This document shows, piece by piece, positions 55,010 to 63,176 of a stretch of 64,000 nt of DNA. The position numbers were made by a program, and so were the translations under genes. The stretch is from an uncultured Modestobacter sp. (GTDB lineage: Bacteria > Actinomycetota > Actinomycetes > Mycobacteriales > Geodermatophilaceae). Each line of letters begins with the position of its first letter. The stretch's first letter is position 1. The notes below the pieces were generated by a model. It was not told the origin of the DNA. It worked only from the letters and a program-made list of their open reading frames with translations, and made no database searches. Location of the stretch: contig NZ_CANKUD010000006.1 in the NCBI RefSeq assembly GCF_947486615.1, forward strand, positions 124,001 through 188,000. Direction: 5' to 3'.

Positions 55010-55533
55010 CGGGGGGTCCCCTCGTCGTCGCCGGGCCGGGAGTCGGGCCCGGGGCCCACCTCCGCGGGGGTGCCGGCGGTGAGCTGCAGCAGCTCGTCGT
55101 AGCTGGTGGGGAAGACGGTGTGCGGGTGCCCGGCCGCGGCCCACACCTGGGCGTGCCGGGCCAGCTCCACGTCGACCAGGGTGCCGATCGGCGCCGGGTG
55201 GCCGATCGGGGCGACCCCGCCGATGGCCTGCCCGGTGTGCTCGTGGACGAACGCAGGCGTCGCCCGGGTGATCCGGGGGACGCCCAGCAGGTCGGCCACC
55301 AGGGCCTCGTCGACCCGGTGTGCGCCGCTGGTCAGCACCAGCAGCGGCTGGCCGTCGACGTCGAACGCCAGGCTGTTGGCGATCGCACCGACCTCCACGC
55401 CGAGCCCGGCCGCGGCCGCTGCGGCGGTGCGGGCGCTGTCGGGCAGCACGCGCACCTCACCGGCCGCGCCGGCCTCGCGCAGCAGGCGCGTCACCTCGGC
55501 GACCCGGGGGTGCTGGGTCTCCGCAGCCGTCAT
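55006..55533 (-). CDS. YbaK/EbsC-family aminoacyl-tRNA deacylase
   Basis: A 175-residue trans-editing domain protein of the YbaK/prolyl-tRNA-editing family, which removes wrong amino acids from tRNA. Recognised segments are AAGEVRVLPDSARTAAAAA, NSLAFDVDGQPLLVLTSGAH (catalytic-lysine position not seen), ATPAFVHEHTGQAIGGVAPIGHP (the G-x-x-x-P loop) and VWAAAGHPHTVFPTSYDEL. ATG 55533 and the overlap with the GNAT gene (ATGA) define it. It begins the minus-strand run leading to carotenoid cluster 2. Confidence 0.9.
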   Translation of the reverse strand: MTAAETQHPRVAEVTRLLREAGAAGEVRVLPDSARTAAAAAAGLGVEVGAIANSLAFDVDGQPLLVLTSGAHRVDEALVADLLGVPRITRATPAFVHEHTGQAIGGVAPIGHPAPIGTLVDVELARHAQVWAAAGHPHTVFPTSYDELLQLTAGTPAEVGPGPDSRPGDDEGTPR

Positions 55534-55678
55534 GCTGGCGATCCTCCCACCGGCTCCGGGCCGGCGCCCCACCCGGGACCGCGGGGGCTCCGGTCGGTGG
55601 TGCAGCGTTCCTGGGCGGTCGCGCCGGGCCGGGTCGCGTCCGGGATGCGGTCGGGTGGGCATTCCGGACGGTGGCGCG

Positions 55679-56224
55679 TCAGTGCACCCGGTCGCCGGGC
55701 CGGCGCTCCCACCGGCGGAGCCGCACCGCGGCGTCGCGGATCGTCGCCGTCTCCGTCGCCACCGGTGCGTAGCCCGCTCGACGGGCGACCGCCTCGCTGG
55801 CCGTGTTGCCCAGGATCGTCTTCAGCACCACCCGGTCGTGGCCGACGTCCAGTGCCCATTCGGTGAGCCGACGGGTCGCTGCCGTGGCGAGCCCACGGCC
55901 CCGTCCCGCCGGGAGCAGGGCGTAGAACACCTCGGGGTCGTGCTGCCCGTTCATCGCGATCCCGGCGGTGCCGACCGTGGAGCCCGCGGAGTCGCGGACG
56001 ACGTAGCGCCCACCGCTGCCGGCCGCTGCCCCGCGCACCCTCGTCTCGATCCGGGCGCGGGCGGTGGACTCGTCCAGGCCCGGCGGGTACCGCGTCCAGC
56101 GCAGGACGTCCGGGAGCGCCGACAACGCCACCTCCACCGGCCAGTCGTCCGGCGTGATCAGCCGGAGGGCGGTGCGGTCGCCGGTGAGCTCGGCCGGGAG
56201 CGGAGCTCGGAGCGTGTCGGCCAC
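55679..56224 (-). CDS. RimJ/RimL-type GNAT acetyltransferase
   Basis: A 181-residue GNAT protein of the RimJ/RimL subgroup. It starts TALRLITPDDWPVEV, has VFYALLPAGRGRGLATAATRRLTEWAL (acetyl-CoA loop GRGRGLA) and ends VVLKTILGNTASEAVARRAGYAPV, where the Asn and Arg are conserved. The group acetylates N-termini or small molecules. GTG 56224 is the chosen start. It is divergent from the SOS-controlled dnaE2 cassette and 145 nt upstream of YbaK; no shared role is evident. Confidence 0.86.
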   Translation of the reverse strand: MADTLRAPLPAELTGDRTALRLITPDDWPVEVALSALPDVLRWTRYPPGLDESTARARIETRVRGAAAGSGGRYVVRDSAGSTVGTAGIAMNGQHDPEVFYALLPAGRGRGLATAATRRLTEWALDVGHDRVVLKTILGNTASEAVARRAGYAPVATETATIRDAAVRLRRWERRPGDRVH

Positions 56225-56364
56225 GGTTCATCCTGCACCCGGCGGACCGGTCGACCCTGTGTGCCTGCGGCTGCGCAGCTCGGTGCAGTGGCTGTAACGA
56301 CACGGATGACGACACGCCCGTCCGGCTTGACGCCTCCCGGCGACTCCGGTCTACTCAGACCTGT

Positions 56365-56380
56365 TCGAACACTTGTTCGA
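56365..56380. promoter_or_regulatory. LexA SOS box
   Basis: TCGAACACTTGTTCGA matches the actinobacterial SOS palindrome TCGAAC-N4-GTTCGA exactly. It also lies in a direct repeat of GTTCGAACAC (56363-56372 and 56375-56384). It is 110 nt upstream of the DUF6504-HEPN-dnaE2 cassette. Confidence 0.88.
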
Positions 56381-56490
56381 ACACCGGTGGGTCCGCTCAC
56401 CGGCCCGGGCCGTCACGCCGCACGGCGTGCGCTTCCCCGCCGGGCCGGTCGTGGGCCGGCAGGTGGGGGCTGAGAGTTGCGGAGTCTGTC

Positions 56491-56817
56491 ATGAGCCGGG
56501 TGCTCGTCGGGGCCGGTGGCCACGTCGGTGAAGAGGTGCAGGTCGAGCAGGGGCCGTCGGGGCCGGCCCAGTTCTGGCGGGCGCAGACCCGCTACGTGGT
56601 GGGCGAGCTGCTCGACTCCTGGGTGGAGACCGCACCGTGGTGGCAGCCCGGTGCCGCCGGGCGCGGTGGCGCGTCCGCCGACCTGGTGGCCACCCGGCAG
56701 GTCTGGCGGCTCGAGGCCGTGCGCGCCGGGCGGTCCCGGATGAGCTTCGCCGGGGTGTTCGACCTGTCCTGGGAGCCGACGGCGAACCAGTGGCTGCTCG
56801 TGCGGGTGCACGACTGA
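56491..56817 (+). CDS. DUF6504-family protein of the dnaE2 cassette
   Basis: A 108-residue protein matching the DUF6504 type found beside imuB and dnaE2 in actinobacteria. It is rich in beta-strand and Trp (RYVVGELLDSWVE, APWWQPG, RQVWRLEAVRAG, FDLSWEPTANQWLLVRVHD). ATG 56491 has GGAG 7-8 nt upstream. It is the first gene after the SOS box, and its stop shares a base with the next ATG (TGATG). A role in mutagenic repair is inferred from the operon. Confidence 0.85.
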   Translation: MSRVLVGAGGHVGEEVQVEQGPSGPAQFWRAQTRYVVGELLDSWVETAPWWQPGAAGRGGASADLVATRQVWRLEAVRAGRSRMSFAGVFDLSWEPTANQWLLVRVHD

Positions 56818-57335
56818 TGGGCGCCGCACGTGCCCTGCCGGCCCAGGGCGAGCTCCCGTTGCCCCCGCCGCTGCCGACCGCCGCGGCACAGCTGCTGGGC
56901 CAGGCCCACCGCGGCCTGGGCGAGGCGGCTGCCTGCCCCGACGCGGGCTGGCGGTATGCCACCGCGCACCTGGCCGCGCTCCGCGCCGCAGCCGCGGTGC
57001 TGGCCGCCCGCACCCAGCCCGAGCCGGGCCGGCGCCGGCCGCGCAGCGCCTGGGTGCTGATCGGCCAGGTCGCCCCGGAGCTGAGCGAGTGGGCGGCGTT
57101 CTTCGCCGCCGGCGCGGCCAAGCGCGCCGCGGCCGAGGCCGGGCTGTCGCACGCGGTCACCGAGCGGGAGGCCGACGACCTGGTCCGGGACGTGCGCACG
57201 TTCCTCGGCGTCGTCGAGACCGCGATCACCCGCCCGGTGGCATCACCGCCCCGGCTGCGCGCGGTCGACCCGGGCTCGCGCCGTCGCGGCCCCGGGCGCA
57301 CCGGCCCGAGCACCGGTTCGAGCACCACCCCGTGA
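56817..57335 (+). CDS. SAV_6107-like HEPN-domain protein
   Basis: A 172-residue, mostly helical protein of the SAV_6107/HEPN type, a companion of dnaE2 in actinobacteria. Helices include AAQLLGQAHRGLGEAAACPD, GWRYATAHLAALRAAAAVLA and ELSEWAAFFAAGAAKRAAAE. The last 25 residues are basic and Pro/Gly-rich. The typical HEPN R-x4-6-H RNase motif is not evident, so nuclease activity is uncertain. It is coupled both ways (TGATG, then GTGA into dnaE2). Confidence 0.82.
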   Translation: MGAARALPAQGELPLPPPLPTAAAQLLGQAHRGLGEAAACPDAGWRYATAHLAALRAAAAVLAARTQPEPGRRRPRSAWVLIGQVAPELSEWAAFFAAGAAKRAAAEAGLSHAVTEREADDLVRDVRTFLGVVETAITRPVASPPRLRAVDPGSRRRGPGRTGPSTGSSTTP

Positions 57336-60300
57336 GCGACCCCTTCGTCCACCTGCACGTCGCCTCGGGGTACTCGATGCGGCACGGCGCCAACCACCCG
57401 GCCGACCTGGTCACCCGGGCGGCCGACCACGGCATGCGGGCACTCGCGCTGACCGACCGCGACGGCCTCTACGGAGCGGTCAAGTTCGCCCTGGCCTGCC
57501 GGTCGGCCGACATCCGCCCGCTGTTCGGCGTCGACCTCGCCGTCGACCCGGTCGCCGGCGGCGAGCCGGGGGAGCAGGCCCCGGGCCGGATCACCGCCGC
57601 CGCCCGGCACCGGGCCGCGCATCCCGCCGGCCGCCGGTCCCCGGCCCGTGGCGGGGCCAGCGTCGACCCGCGGTCCCCGCGGGTCACCTTCCTCGCCCGG
57701 GACGGCGCGGGCTGGCGGTCGCTGTGCCGGCTGACCAGCGCCACCCACCTGGGCGGCACCCGCGGGGAACCGGTGAGCTCGCTGACCCTGGCCGGCGAGC
57801 ACTCGGCCGGGCTGCTGGCGCTGCTGGGTCCCGGGTCCTCGGTGGGCCGGGCGCTGGCCGCCGGTCGGGCCGACCTGGCGCACGCGCGGCTCGCCGCCTG
57901 GCGGTCGGTGTTCGGCCCCGGGCAGCTGGTCATCGAGGTCGTGCACCACCGCGGTCAGGGCGACCGGTCCCGCGCGCAGGCCATGCTGCGGCTGGCCGCC
58001 GAGGCCGGGGTGCCGGCGGTGCTCACCAACGCCGTCCGGTACGTCGACGCCCTCGACGCCCCGACCGCCGACGTCCTGGACGCCAGCCGCCGGCTGGTGC
58101 CGCTGGGGCAGCGGCACGTCGACCGGCGCACCGCCGAGGGGCACCTGAAGTCGGGCAAGGAGATGGCCCTGCTCGCCGAGGAGCTGGCCGGCCCCGACCG
58201 GGACGCGGCACTCCACCTGCTGGAGACCACCGCCCGGGTCGCCGAGCAGTGCGCCGTCGACATCCGGGCCGACCTCGGCATCGGCACCGTGCGCCACCCC
58301 GAGCTCGACGTGGTCACCACCGCCGCCGAGCGGGGGATGGGCCCCTCGCAGGTGCTGCGCGGCCGGTGCGAGGCCGGGTTCGGCCGCCGCGGGATGACCC
58401 CGACGTCCGCGGTGCGCGAGCGGTTGGAGGAGGAGCTCGCGGTGATCGACTCCCTCGGCTACCCGTCCTACTTCCTCACCGTCGCCGACGTGGTCACCCT
58501 GATCAAGGAGCTGCGGGTGCGGGCCGCGGCGCGCGGTTCGGGCGCGGGCAGCCTGGTCACCTACCTGCTGGGCATCTCCGACGTCGACCCGATCCGTTAC
58601 GGCCTGCTGATGGAGCGGTTCCTCTCCCCGCTGCGCCACCAGCTGCCCGACATCGACATCGACGTCGAGTCCGCCCGGCGGATGGAGGTCTACGACGCGG
58701 TGATCGACCGCTTCGGTGCCTCCCGGGTCAGCTGCATCTCGATGATGGACACCTACCGGGTGCGGCACGCGATCCGCGACGTCGGCGCGGCCCTGGGGCT
58801 GCCCCCGGCCGAGGTCGACGCGGTGGCCAAGGCGTTCCCGCACATCCGGGCCAACCAGGTGCACGCGGCGCTGCGCGACCTCCCCGAGCTGCGGGCCAGC
58901 CGGATGGGGTCCCAGCGGGGCGGCGGCACCGGCGACCTCGACCTGCTCTTCGACCTGGTCTCCCGGCTCGACGGGCTGCCCCGGCACATCGCGCTGCACC
59001 CGTGCGGCGTGCTGCTCTCCGACGCCACCCTGCTCGACCGCACCCCGGTGGAGAACAGCTACCTCGGCTACCCGATGAGCCAGTTCGACAAGGACGACGT
59101 CGAGGAGCTGGGGCTGCTCAAGCTCGACCTGCTCGGCATCCGGATGCAGTCGGCGATCGCGCACGCGATGGACGAGGTGGCCCGGGTCGACGGCGAGCAG
59201 GTCGACATCGACGCCGTGCCCCGCGACGACCCGACGACGTTCGAGCTGATCCGCAGCACCCGGACCCTCGGCATGTTCCAGATCGAGTCACCGGGCCAGC
59301 GGGAGCTGGTCGGCAAGTTCGGTCCGCAGACGTTCGAGGACCTCATCGTCGACATCTCGCTGTTCCGGCCCGGGCCGGTGAAGAGCGACATGGTCACCCC
59401 GTTCCTGATGGCCCGGAACGGCTGGCGCGACCCGGTCTACCTGCACCCCGCGCTGCAGCCGGCGCTGGAGCAGACCGCCGGGGTGGTGGTCTTCCACGAG
59501 CAGGTGCTGATGATCGTGTCGGTGATGACCGGCTGCACGCTGGCCGAGGCCGACGAGGTGCGCCGGGCGCTGGGGGAGAAGGACGCCCATCCCGAGGTCA
59601 AGGCCTGGTTCGCGCCGCGCGCGCTGGCCGAGGGCTTCGACACTCCGGTGGTCGAGCAGGTGTGGGAGGTGCTGGTCGCCTTCGGCTCGTTCGGCTTCTG
59701 CAAGGCCCACGCCGCGGCGTTCGCGCTGCCCACCTACCAGTCGGCCTGGCTGAAGACCCACCACACCGCGGCCTTCCTGGCCGGGGTGCTCACCCACGAC
59801 CCCGGCATGTACCCCAAGCGGCTGATCCTCGACGACGCCCGCAACTTCGGGGTGCAGGTGCTCGGCCTGGACGTCAACGCCTCCACCGGCACCTACCGGA
59901 TCGAGCGGGTCGACTACGGCGCCACGGACGACGGAGGCGCTGACGACGAACTGGACGACACGGCCCGGTCGTGGGCCCGGCCGTCGTGGATGCCGCCGTC
60001 GATGCCCGACCCGGGGCGGTACGGCATCCGGCTGTCGCTGGCCGACGTGAAGGGGATCAACGACGAGGAGGTCGCCCGCATCCAGGCCGGGCAGCCCTAC
60101 CGGTCGCTGACCGACTTCTGGAACCGGGCGCGGGTGTCCCGGCCGGTGGTGGAGCGGCTGGTGCTGGCCGGGGGCTTCGACTCGGTCTACGGGTTCGGGG
60201 TGCGCGACAGCGAGGCCGGCCGGCCCGCCCGGCGGCGCGAGCAGCTGACCCGGCGCGACCTGCTGCTGCAGATCGGCGAGCTCGACCGCTGGAGCCGCAG

Positions 60301-61114
60301 CGGCGCGAAGGCCGCCGGCACCGGCCAGCTGGGCCTGGACCTCTTCGGCACCGAGGCCGCAGCAGAGCCCGGGCTGTTCGACATCGAGGTCCCGGCCGAG
60401 GACGCCGGCGGGCAGCCGGAGTTCGTCGCCTCCGGGCTGCCGGAGTTCACCGACGCCGAACGGGTGCGCGCCGAGCTGGAGGTGCTGGGGCTGGACGCCA
60501 GCCGGCACGTCGTGGAGTTCTACCGGCCGTTCCTGGCCGCGCTCGGCGCGGTGCCCGCCGGTGAGCTGCTGCAGTGCCGCAGCGGGGCGGAGGTGCTGGT
60601 GGCCGGGGTGAAGGTGGCCACCCAGACCCCACCGATCCGGTCCGGCCGGCGGGTGGTGTTCGTGACTCTGGACGACGGCACCGGCTGCGCGGACTCGACC
60701 TTCTTCGAGGACGTGCAGGGCCCCTACGCCGCCACCGTCTTCCACTCCTGGCTGCTGGTCATCCGCGGGGTGATGCGCCGCACCGGTCCGCGCGGGGTGT
60801 CGATGCGGGCCACCGGGGCCTGGGAGCTGCCGGCGCTGCACGAGGCCTGGGAGACCGGGGGGATGGCCGCGGTCGCCGAGCTGATGGCCGCGCCGGGGGA
60901 GTACACCGAGCAGGCGATCACCGGGGCGGCGGCGTCCCGCGCCTCCCGCCCGGTGGTGGTGCGCCCGGTGCTGGTGCACCCGACCGGCTTCCGGATGTCG
61001 CCCTACGCCGACATCAAGCCCGCCGGCGAGGACGCCGCCACCGCTGCCCGCCGCGCGGCCGCCGCCCCACCCCGCAAGCTCTGGCACTCCAGCCCCGGCA
61101 GCTCCGGCCACTGA
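57332..61114 (+). CDS. dnaE2: Error-prone DNA polymerase DnaE2
   Basis: SOS-induced C-family polymerase for mutagenic translesion synthesis. The 1260-residue protein (family usually about 1080-1130) has an N-terminal PHP domain (HLHVASGYSMRHGANHPADL), an insertion rich in Arg/Gly/Ala at about 70-115, and the polymerase core with PDIDID (439-444). The fingers contain GVVVFHEQVLMIVSVMTG, and the FGFCKAHAAAFAL helix precedes the HhH. A C-terminal OB fold (VLVAGVKVATQTPPIRSG) and the DnaE2-type tail follow. It lacks the beta-clamp and tau-binding C-terminus of DnaE1. The GTG overlaps the HEPN stop. No imuA or imuB is adjacent. Confidence 0.95.
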   Translation: MSDPFVHLHVASGYSMRHGANHPADLVTRAADHGMRALALTDRDGLYGAVKFALACRSADIRPLFGVDLAVDPVAGGEPGEQAPGRITAAARHRAAHPAGRRSPARGGASVDPRSPRVTFLARDGAGWRSLCRLTSATHLGGTRGEPVSSLTLAGEHSAGLLALLGPGSSVGRALAAGRADLAHARLAAWRSVFGPGQLVIEVVHHRGQGDRSRAQAMLRLAAEAGVPAVLTNAVRYVDALDAPTADVLDASRRLVPLGQRHVDRRTAEGHLKSGKEMALLAEELAGPDRDAALHLLETTARVAEQCAVDIRADLGIGTVRHPELDVVTTAAERGMGPSQVLRGRCEAGFGRRGMTPTSAVRERLEEELAVIDSLGYPSYFLTVADVVTLIKELRVRAAARGSGAGSLVTYLLGISDVDPIRYGLLMERFLSPLRHQLPDIDIDVESARRMEVYDAVIDRFGASRVSCISMMDTYRVRHAIRDVGAALGLPPAEVDAVAKAFPHIRANQVHAALRDLPELRASRMGSQRGGGTGDLDLLFDLVSRLDGLPRHIALHPCGVLLSDATLLDRTPVENSYLGYPMSQFDKDDVEELGLLKLDLLGIRMQSAIAHAMDEVARVDGEQVDIDAVPRDDPTTFELIRSTRTLGMFQIESPGQRELVGKFGPQTFEDLIVDISLFRPGPVKSDMVTPFLMARNGWRDPVYLHPALQPALEQTAGVVVFHEQVLMIVSVMTGCTLAEADEVRRALGEKDAHPEVKAWFAPRALAEGFDTPVVEQVWEVLVAFGSFGFCKAHAAAFALPTYQSAWLKTHHTAAFLAGVLTHDPGMYPKRLILDDARNFGVQVLGLDVNASTGTYRIERVDYGATDDGGADDELDDTARSWARPSWMPPSMPDPGRYGIRLSLADVKGINDEEVARIQAGQPYRSLTDFWNRARVSRPVVERLVLAGGFDSVYGFGVRDSEAGRPARRREQLTRRDLLLQIGELDRWSRSGAKAAGTGQLGLDLFGTEAAAEPGLFDIEVPAEDAGGQPEFVASGLPEFTDAERVRAELEVLGLDASRHVVEFYRPFLAALGAVPAGELLQCRSGAEVLVAGVKVATQTPPIRSGRRVVFVTLDDGTGCADSTFFEDVQGPYAATVFHSWLLVIRGVMRRTGPRGVSMRATGAWELPALHEAWETGGMAAVAELMAAPGEYTEQAITGAAASRASRPVVVRPVLVHPTGFRMSPYADIKPAGEDAATAARRAAAAPPRKLWHSSPGSSGH

Positions 61115-61124
61115 GCGGAGAGGG

Positions 61125-61175
61125 CTGAACCCGCACGGCCCAGGACCCCCGCAGTTCTGGGCCGTGCCAGTTCAG
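61125..61175 (+). terminator. Long hairpin terminator after dnaE2
   Basis: CTGAAC and GCACGGCCCAG (61125-61143) pair with CTGGGCCGTGC and GTTCAG (61157-61175), with 2-nt mismatches between the two stem parts: 17 bp in all and a 13-nt loop. Confidence 0.78.
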
Positions 61176-61248
61176 CGATCCACAACTGGCTCACCGTGCT
61201 CGGCTCCGAGGCTGCCGTCCGGGCCGGGTGGGCTGGGCGGTGCGCCAC

Positions 61249-61254
61249 TAGGCT
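61249..61254 (+). promoter_or_regulatory. -10 element TAGGCT, leaderless start at 61262
   Basis: TAGGCT with 7 nt to the GTG of the methyltransferase gene. Confidence 0.6.
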
Positions 61255-61261
61255 CCCCGGG

Positions 61262-62002
61262 GTGACGACCCCTCCCGCCACCGCCGCGCAGGCCCCGGCC
61301 CGGACGGCAGCGATCTGGGCTGCGCTCGACCCGCTGGTCGCCGCCGGCACCCCGCTGCAGGTGCTCGACCTGGGCGGTGGCAGCGGGATGTTCGCCGTCC
61401 CGCTCGCGGCTCTGGGCCACCAGGTCACCGTGGTCGACCCCAGCGCCGATGCGCTGGCCACCCTGCACCGCCGCGCCGCCACGGCCGGCGCCGGTGATCG
61501 GGTCCGCGGCGTCCAGGGCGACGGCGACCGGATGCTCACCGCCCTCCCGTCCGGCGAGGTCTTCGACCTGGTGCTGTGCCACTTCGTGCTCGAGGTCGTC
61601 GACGACCCGGCCAGCACCCTGAGCCAGCTCGCCGGCGTGCTCCGCCCGGGTGGCCAGCTGTCCCTGGCCACGGCGAACCGGGCCGGCGCGGTGCTCTCCC
61701 GCGCGGTCGGCGGGCACCCGGTGGAGGCCCGCGCCCTGCTCACCGACCGCGATCCGGCGCCCGGCCGCACCGGTCCCGCCCGCCGGCGGTTCGACCCCGA
61801 GCAGCTGTTCACCCTGCTCACCGGCGCGGGCCTGGAGCCGGGGGAGTGGCGGGGCGTCTCGGTCGTCGCCGACCTGCTCGGTGCCTCCTCCGGCGCCGAC
61901 CCCGACGCGCTGCGCGCCCTGGAGCTGGCCCTGGCCGGAACCTCGCCCTACCGGGACGTCGCCACCGGCCTGCACGTGCTGGCCACCCGGCCCGCCGGCT
62001 GA
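61262..62002 (+). CDS. Class I SAM-dependent methyltransferase
   Basis: A 246-residue Rossmann-fold methyltransferase. Motif I is LQVLDLGGGSGMFAVPLAAL, the acidic end of strand 2 is VTVVDPSADALATL and motif post-I/II is DLVLCHFVLEVVDDPAST; LRPGGQLSLATANRAGA is motif III. Similar genes lie next to dnaE2 in other actinobacteria. Leaderless GTG. The phosphodiesterase gene follows 4 nt after its stop. The target (small molecule, lipid or nucleic acid) is not shown by the sequence. Confidence 0.9.
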   Translation: MTTPPATAAQAPARTAAIWAALDPLVAAGTPLQVLDLGGGSGMFAVPLAALGHQVTVVDPSADALATLHRRAATAGAGDRVRGVQGDGDRMLTALPSGEVFDLVLCHFVLEVVDDPASTLSQLAGVLRPGGQLSLATANRAGAVLSRAVGGHPVEARALLTDRDPAPGRTGPARRRFDPEQLFTLLTGAGLEPGEWRGVSVVADLLGASSGADPDALRALELALAGTSPYRDVATGLHVLATRPAG

Positions 62003-62006
62003 CGAG

Positions 62007-63173
62007 GTGCTGCCCGACGAGTTCGGGGTGCCGGCCTACGGCACCAACACCCTCGCCGACGTGCTCCCCAGCGTCGCCGCCGCGCTCGGCGTCCCGGTGC
62101 ACCGCGGCGACCTGCCGGCCGACCCACTCGACCTGACCCCGGCGCTCGGCGGTGCCCGCCGGGTCGCCGTCCTGCTGGTGGACGGGCTGGGCGCCGACCT
62201 GGTGGCCGCGCACCCGCACGAGGCGCCGGTGCTGAACGCGCTGGGCACCCCGGCCGGCGTGCTGTCCGCGCCGTGCCCCAGCACCACCCCGGTCAGCCTC
62301 ACCACCCTGGGCACCGGCCTGCCTCCGGGCAGCCATGGCGTGCTGGGCTTCGTCACCGCGGTGCCGGGGGAGGGCCGCACCCTCAACCACGTGCAGTGGG
62401 GCGACGACCCCGATCCCCGCCAGTGGCAGGCGCAGCGGACCGTGTTCGAGCAGGCCACCGCCGACGGGGTCGCCTGCACCGCGGTGGGCCCGCACACCTA
62501 CCGTGGCTCGGGCCTGACCCGCGCCGCCTACCGGGGCGCCGACTACGCCGACGCCTACACCGCCGGTGACCTGGTCGCCGGCATGCACGCCGCCCTCCGC
62601 GCCGGCGACCGCAGCCTGGTCTACGGCTACACCGCCGACCTCGACCTCATCGGGCACGTCCGCGGCGTCGACTCGCCCAGTTGGCGCGCTCAGCTGGGCA
62701 TCGTCGACCGGCTGGTCGAGCAGCTCGCCGCCGGCCTGCCCGAGGACGCCGTCCTGCTGGTCACCGCCGACCACGGCATGGTCGACGTGCCTGAGCACAC
62801 CCGGCTGGACGTCGACGAGGAGCCGGGGCTGCTCGACGGTGTCGCGCTGCTGGCCGGGGAACCGCGGGCCCGCTACGTGCACGCCGAGCCGGGCGCGGCC
62901 GCCGACGTGCTCGCCGCCTGGCGCGCGGTGATCGGCCACCGCGGCTGGGTGGTCGGCCGGGACGAGGCGATCGCCAGCGGCGTCTTCGGCGACGTCGACG
63001 CGACACTCGCCGCCCGGATCGGTGACGTCGTCGCCCTCGCCCGCGGCACCTGGGCGTTCACCGCCAGCGCGCAGGAGGCCTACGGGTCGGTGCTGGCCGC
63101 CTACCACGGGTCGCTCACCCCGGTGGAACTGGCGATCCCGCTGCTCGCCGCCCGCGGCCGCGCCCTGCGCTGA
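62007..63173 (+). CDS. Alkaline-phosphatase-superfamily phosphodiesterase/pyrophosphatase
   Basis: A 388-residue protein of the nucleotide pyrophosphatase/phosphodiesterase group in the alkaline phosphatase superfamily. The first metal Asp is in RVAVLLVDGLGADLVAAH and the nucleophile Thr in SAPCPSTTPVSLTTLGTG. TADLDLIGHVRGVDSP (Asp, His) and LLVTADHGMVDVPEH (Asp-His) complete the two-metal site. There is no signal peptide, so it is cytoplasmic, unlike many relatives. GTG 62007 begins 4 nt after the methyltransferase gene and has no promoter of its own. The substrate is likely a nucleotide or phosphodiester metabolite. Confidence 0.9.
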   Translation: MLPDEFGVPAYGTNTLADVLPSVAAALGVPVHRGDLPADPLDLTPALGGARRVAVLLVDGLGADLVAAHPHEAPVLNALGTPAGVLSAPCPSTTPVSLTTLGTGLPPGSHGVLGFVTAVPGEGRTLNHVQWGDDPDPRQWQAQRTVFEQATADGVACTAVGPHTYRGSGLTRAAYRGADYADAYTAGDLVAGMHAALRAGDRSLVYGYTADLDLIGHVRGVDSPSWRAQLGIVDRLVEQLAAGLPEDAVLLVTADHGMVDVPEHTRLDVDEEPGLLDGVALLAGEPRARYVHAEPGAAADVLAAWRAVIGHRGWVVGRDEAIASGVFGDVDATLAARIGDVVALARGTWAFTASAQEAYGSVLAAYHGSLTPVELAIPLLAARGRALR

Positions 63174-63176
63174 GGA

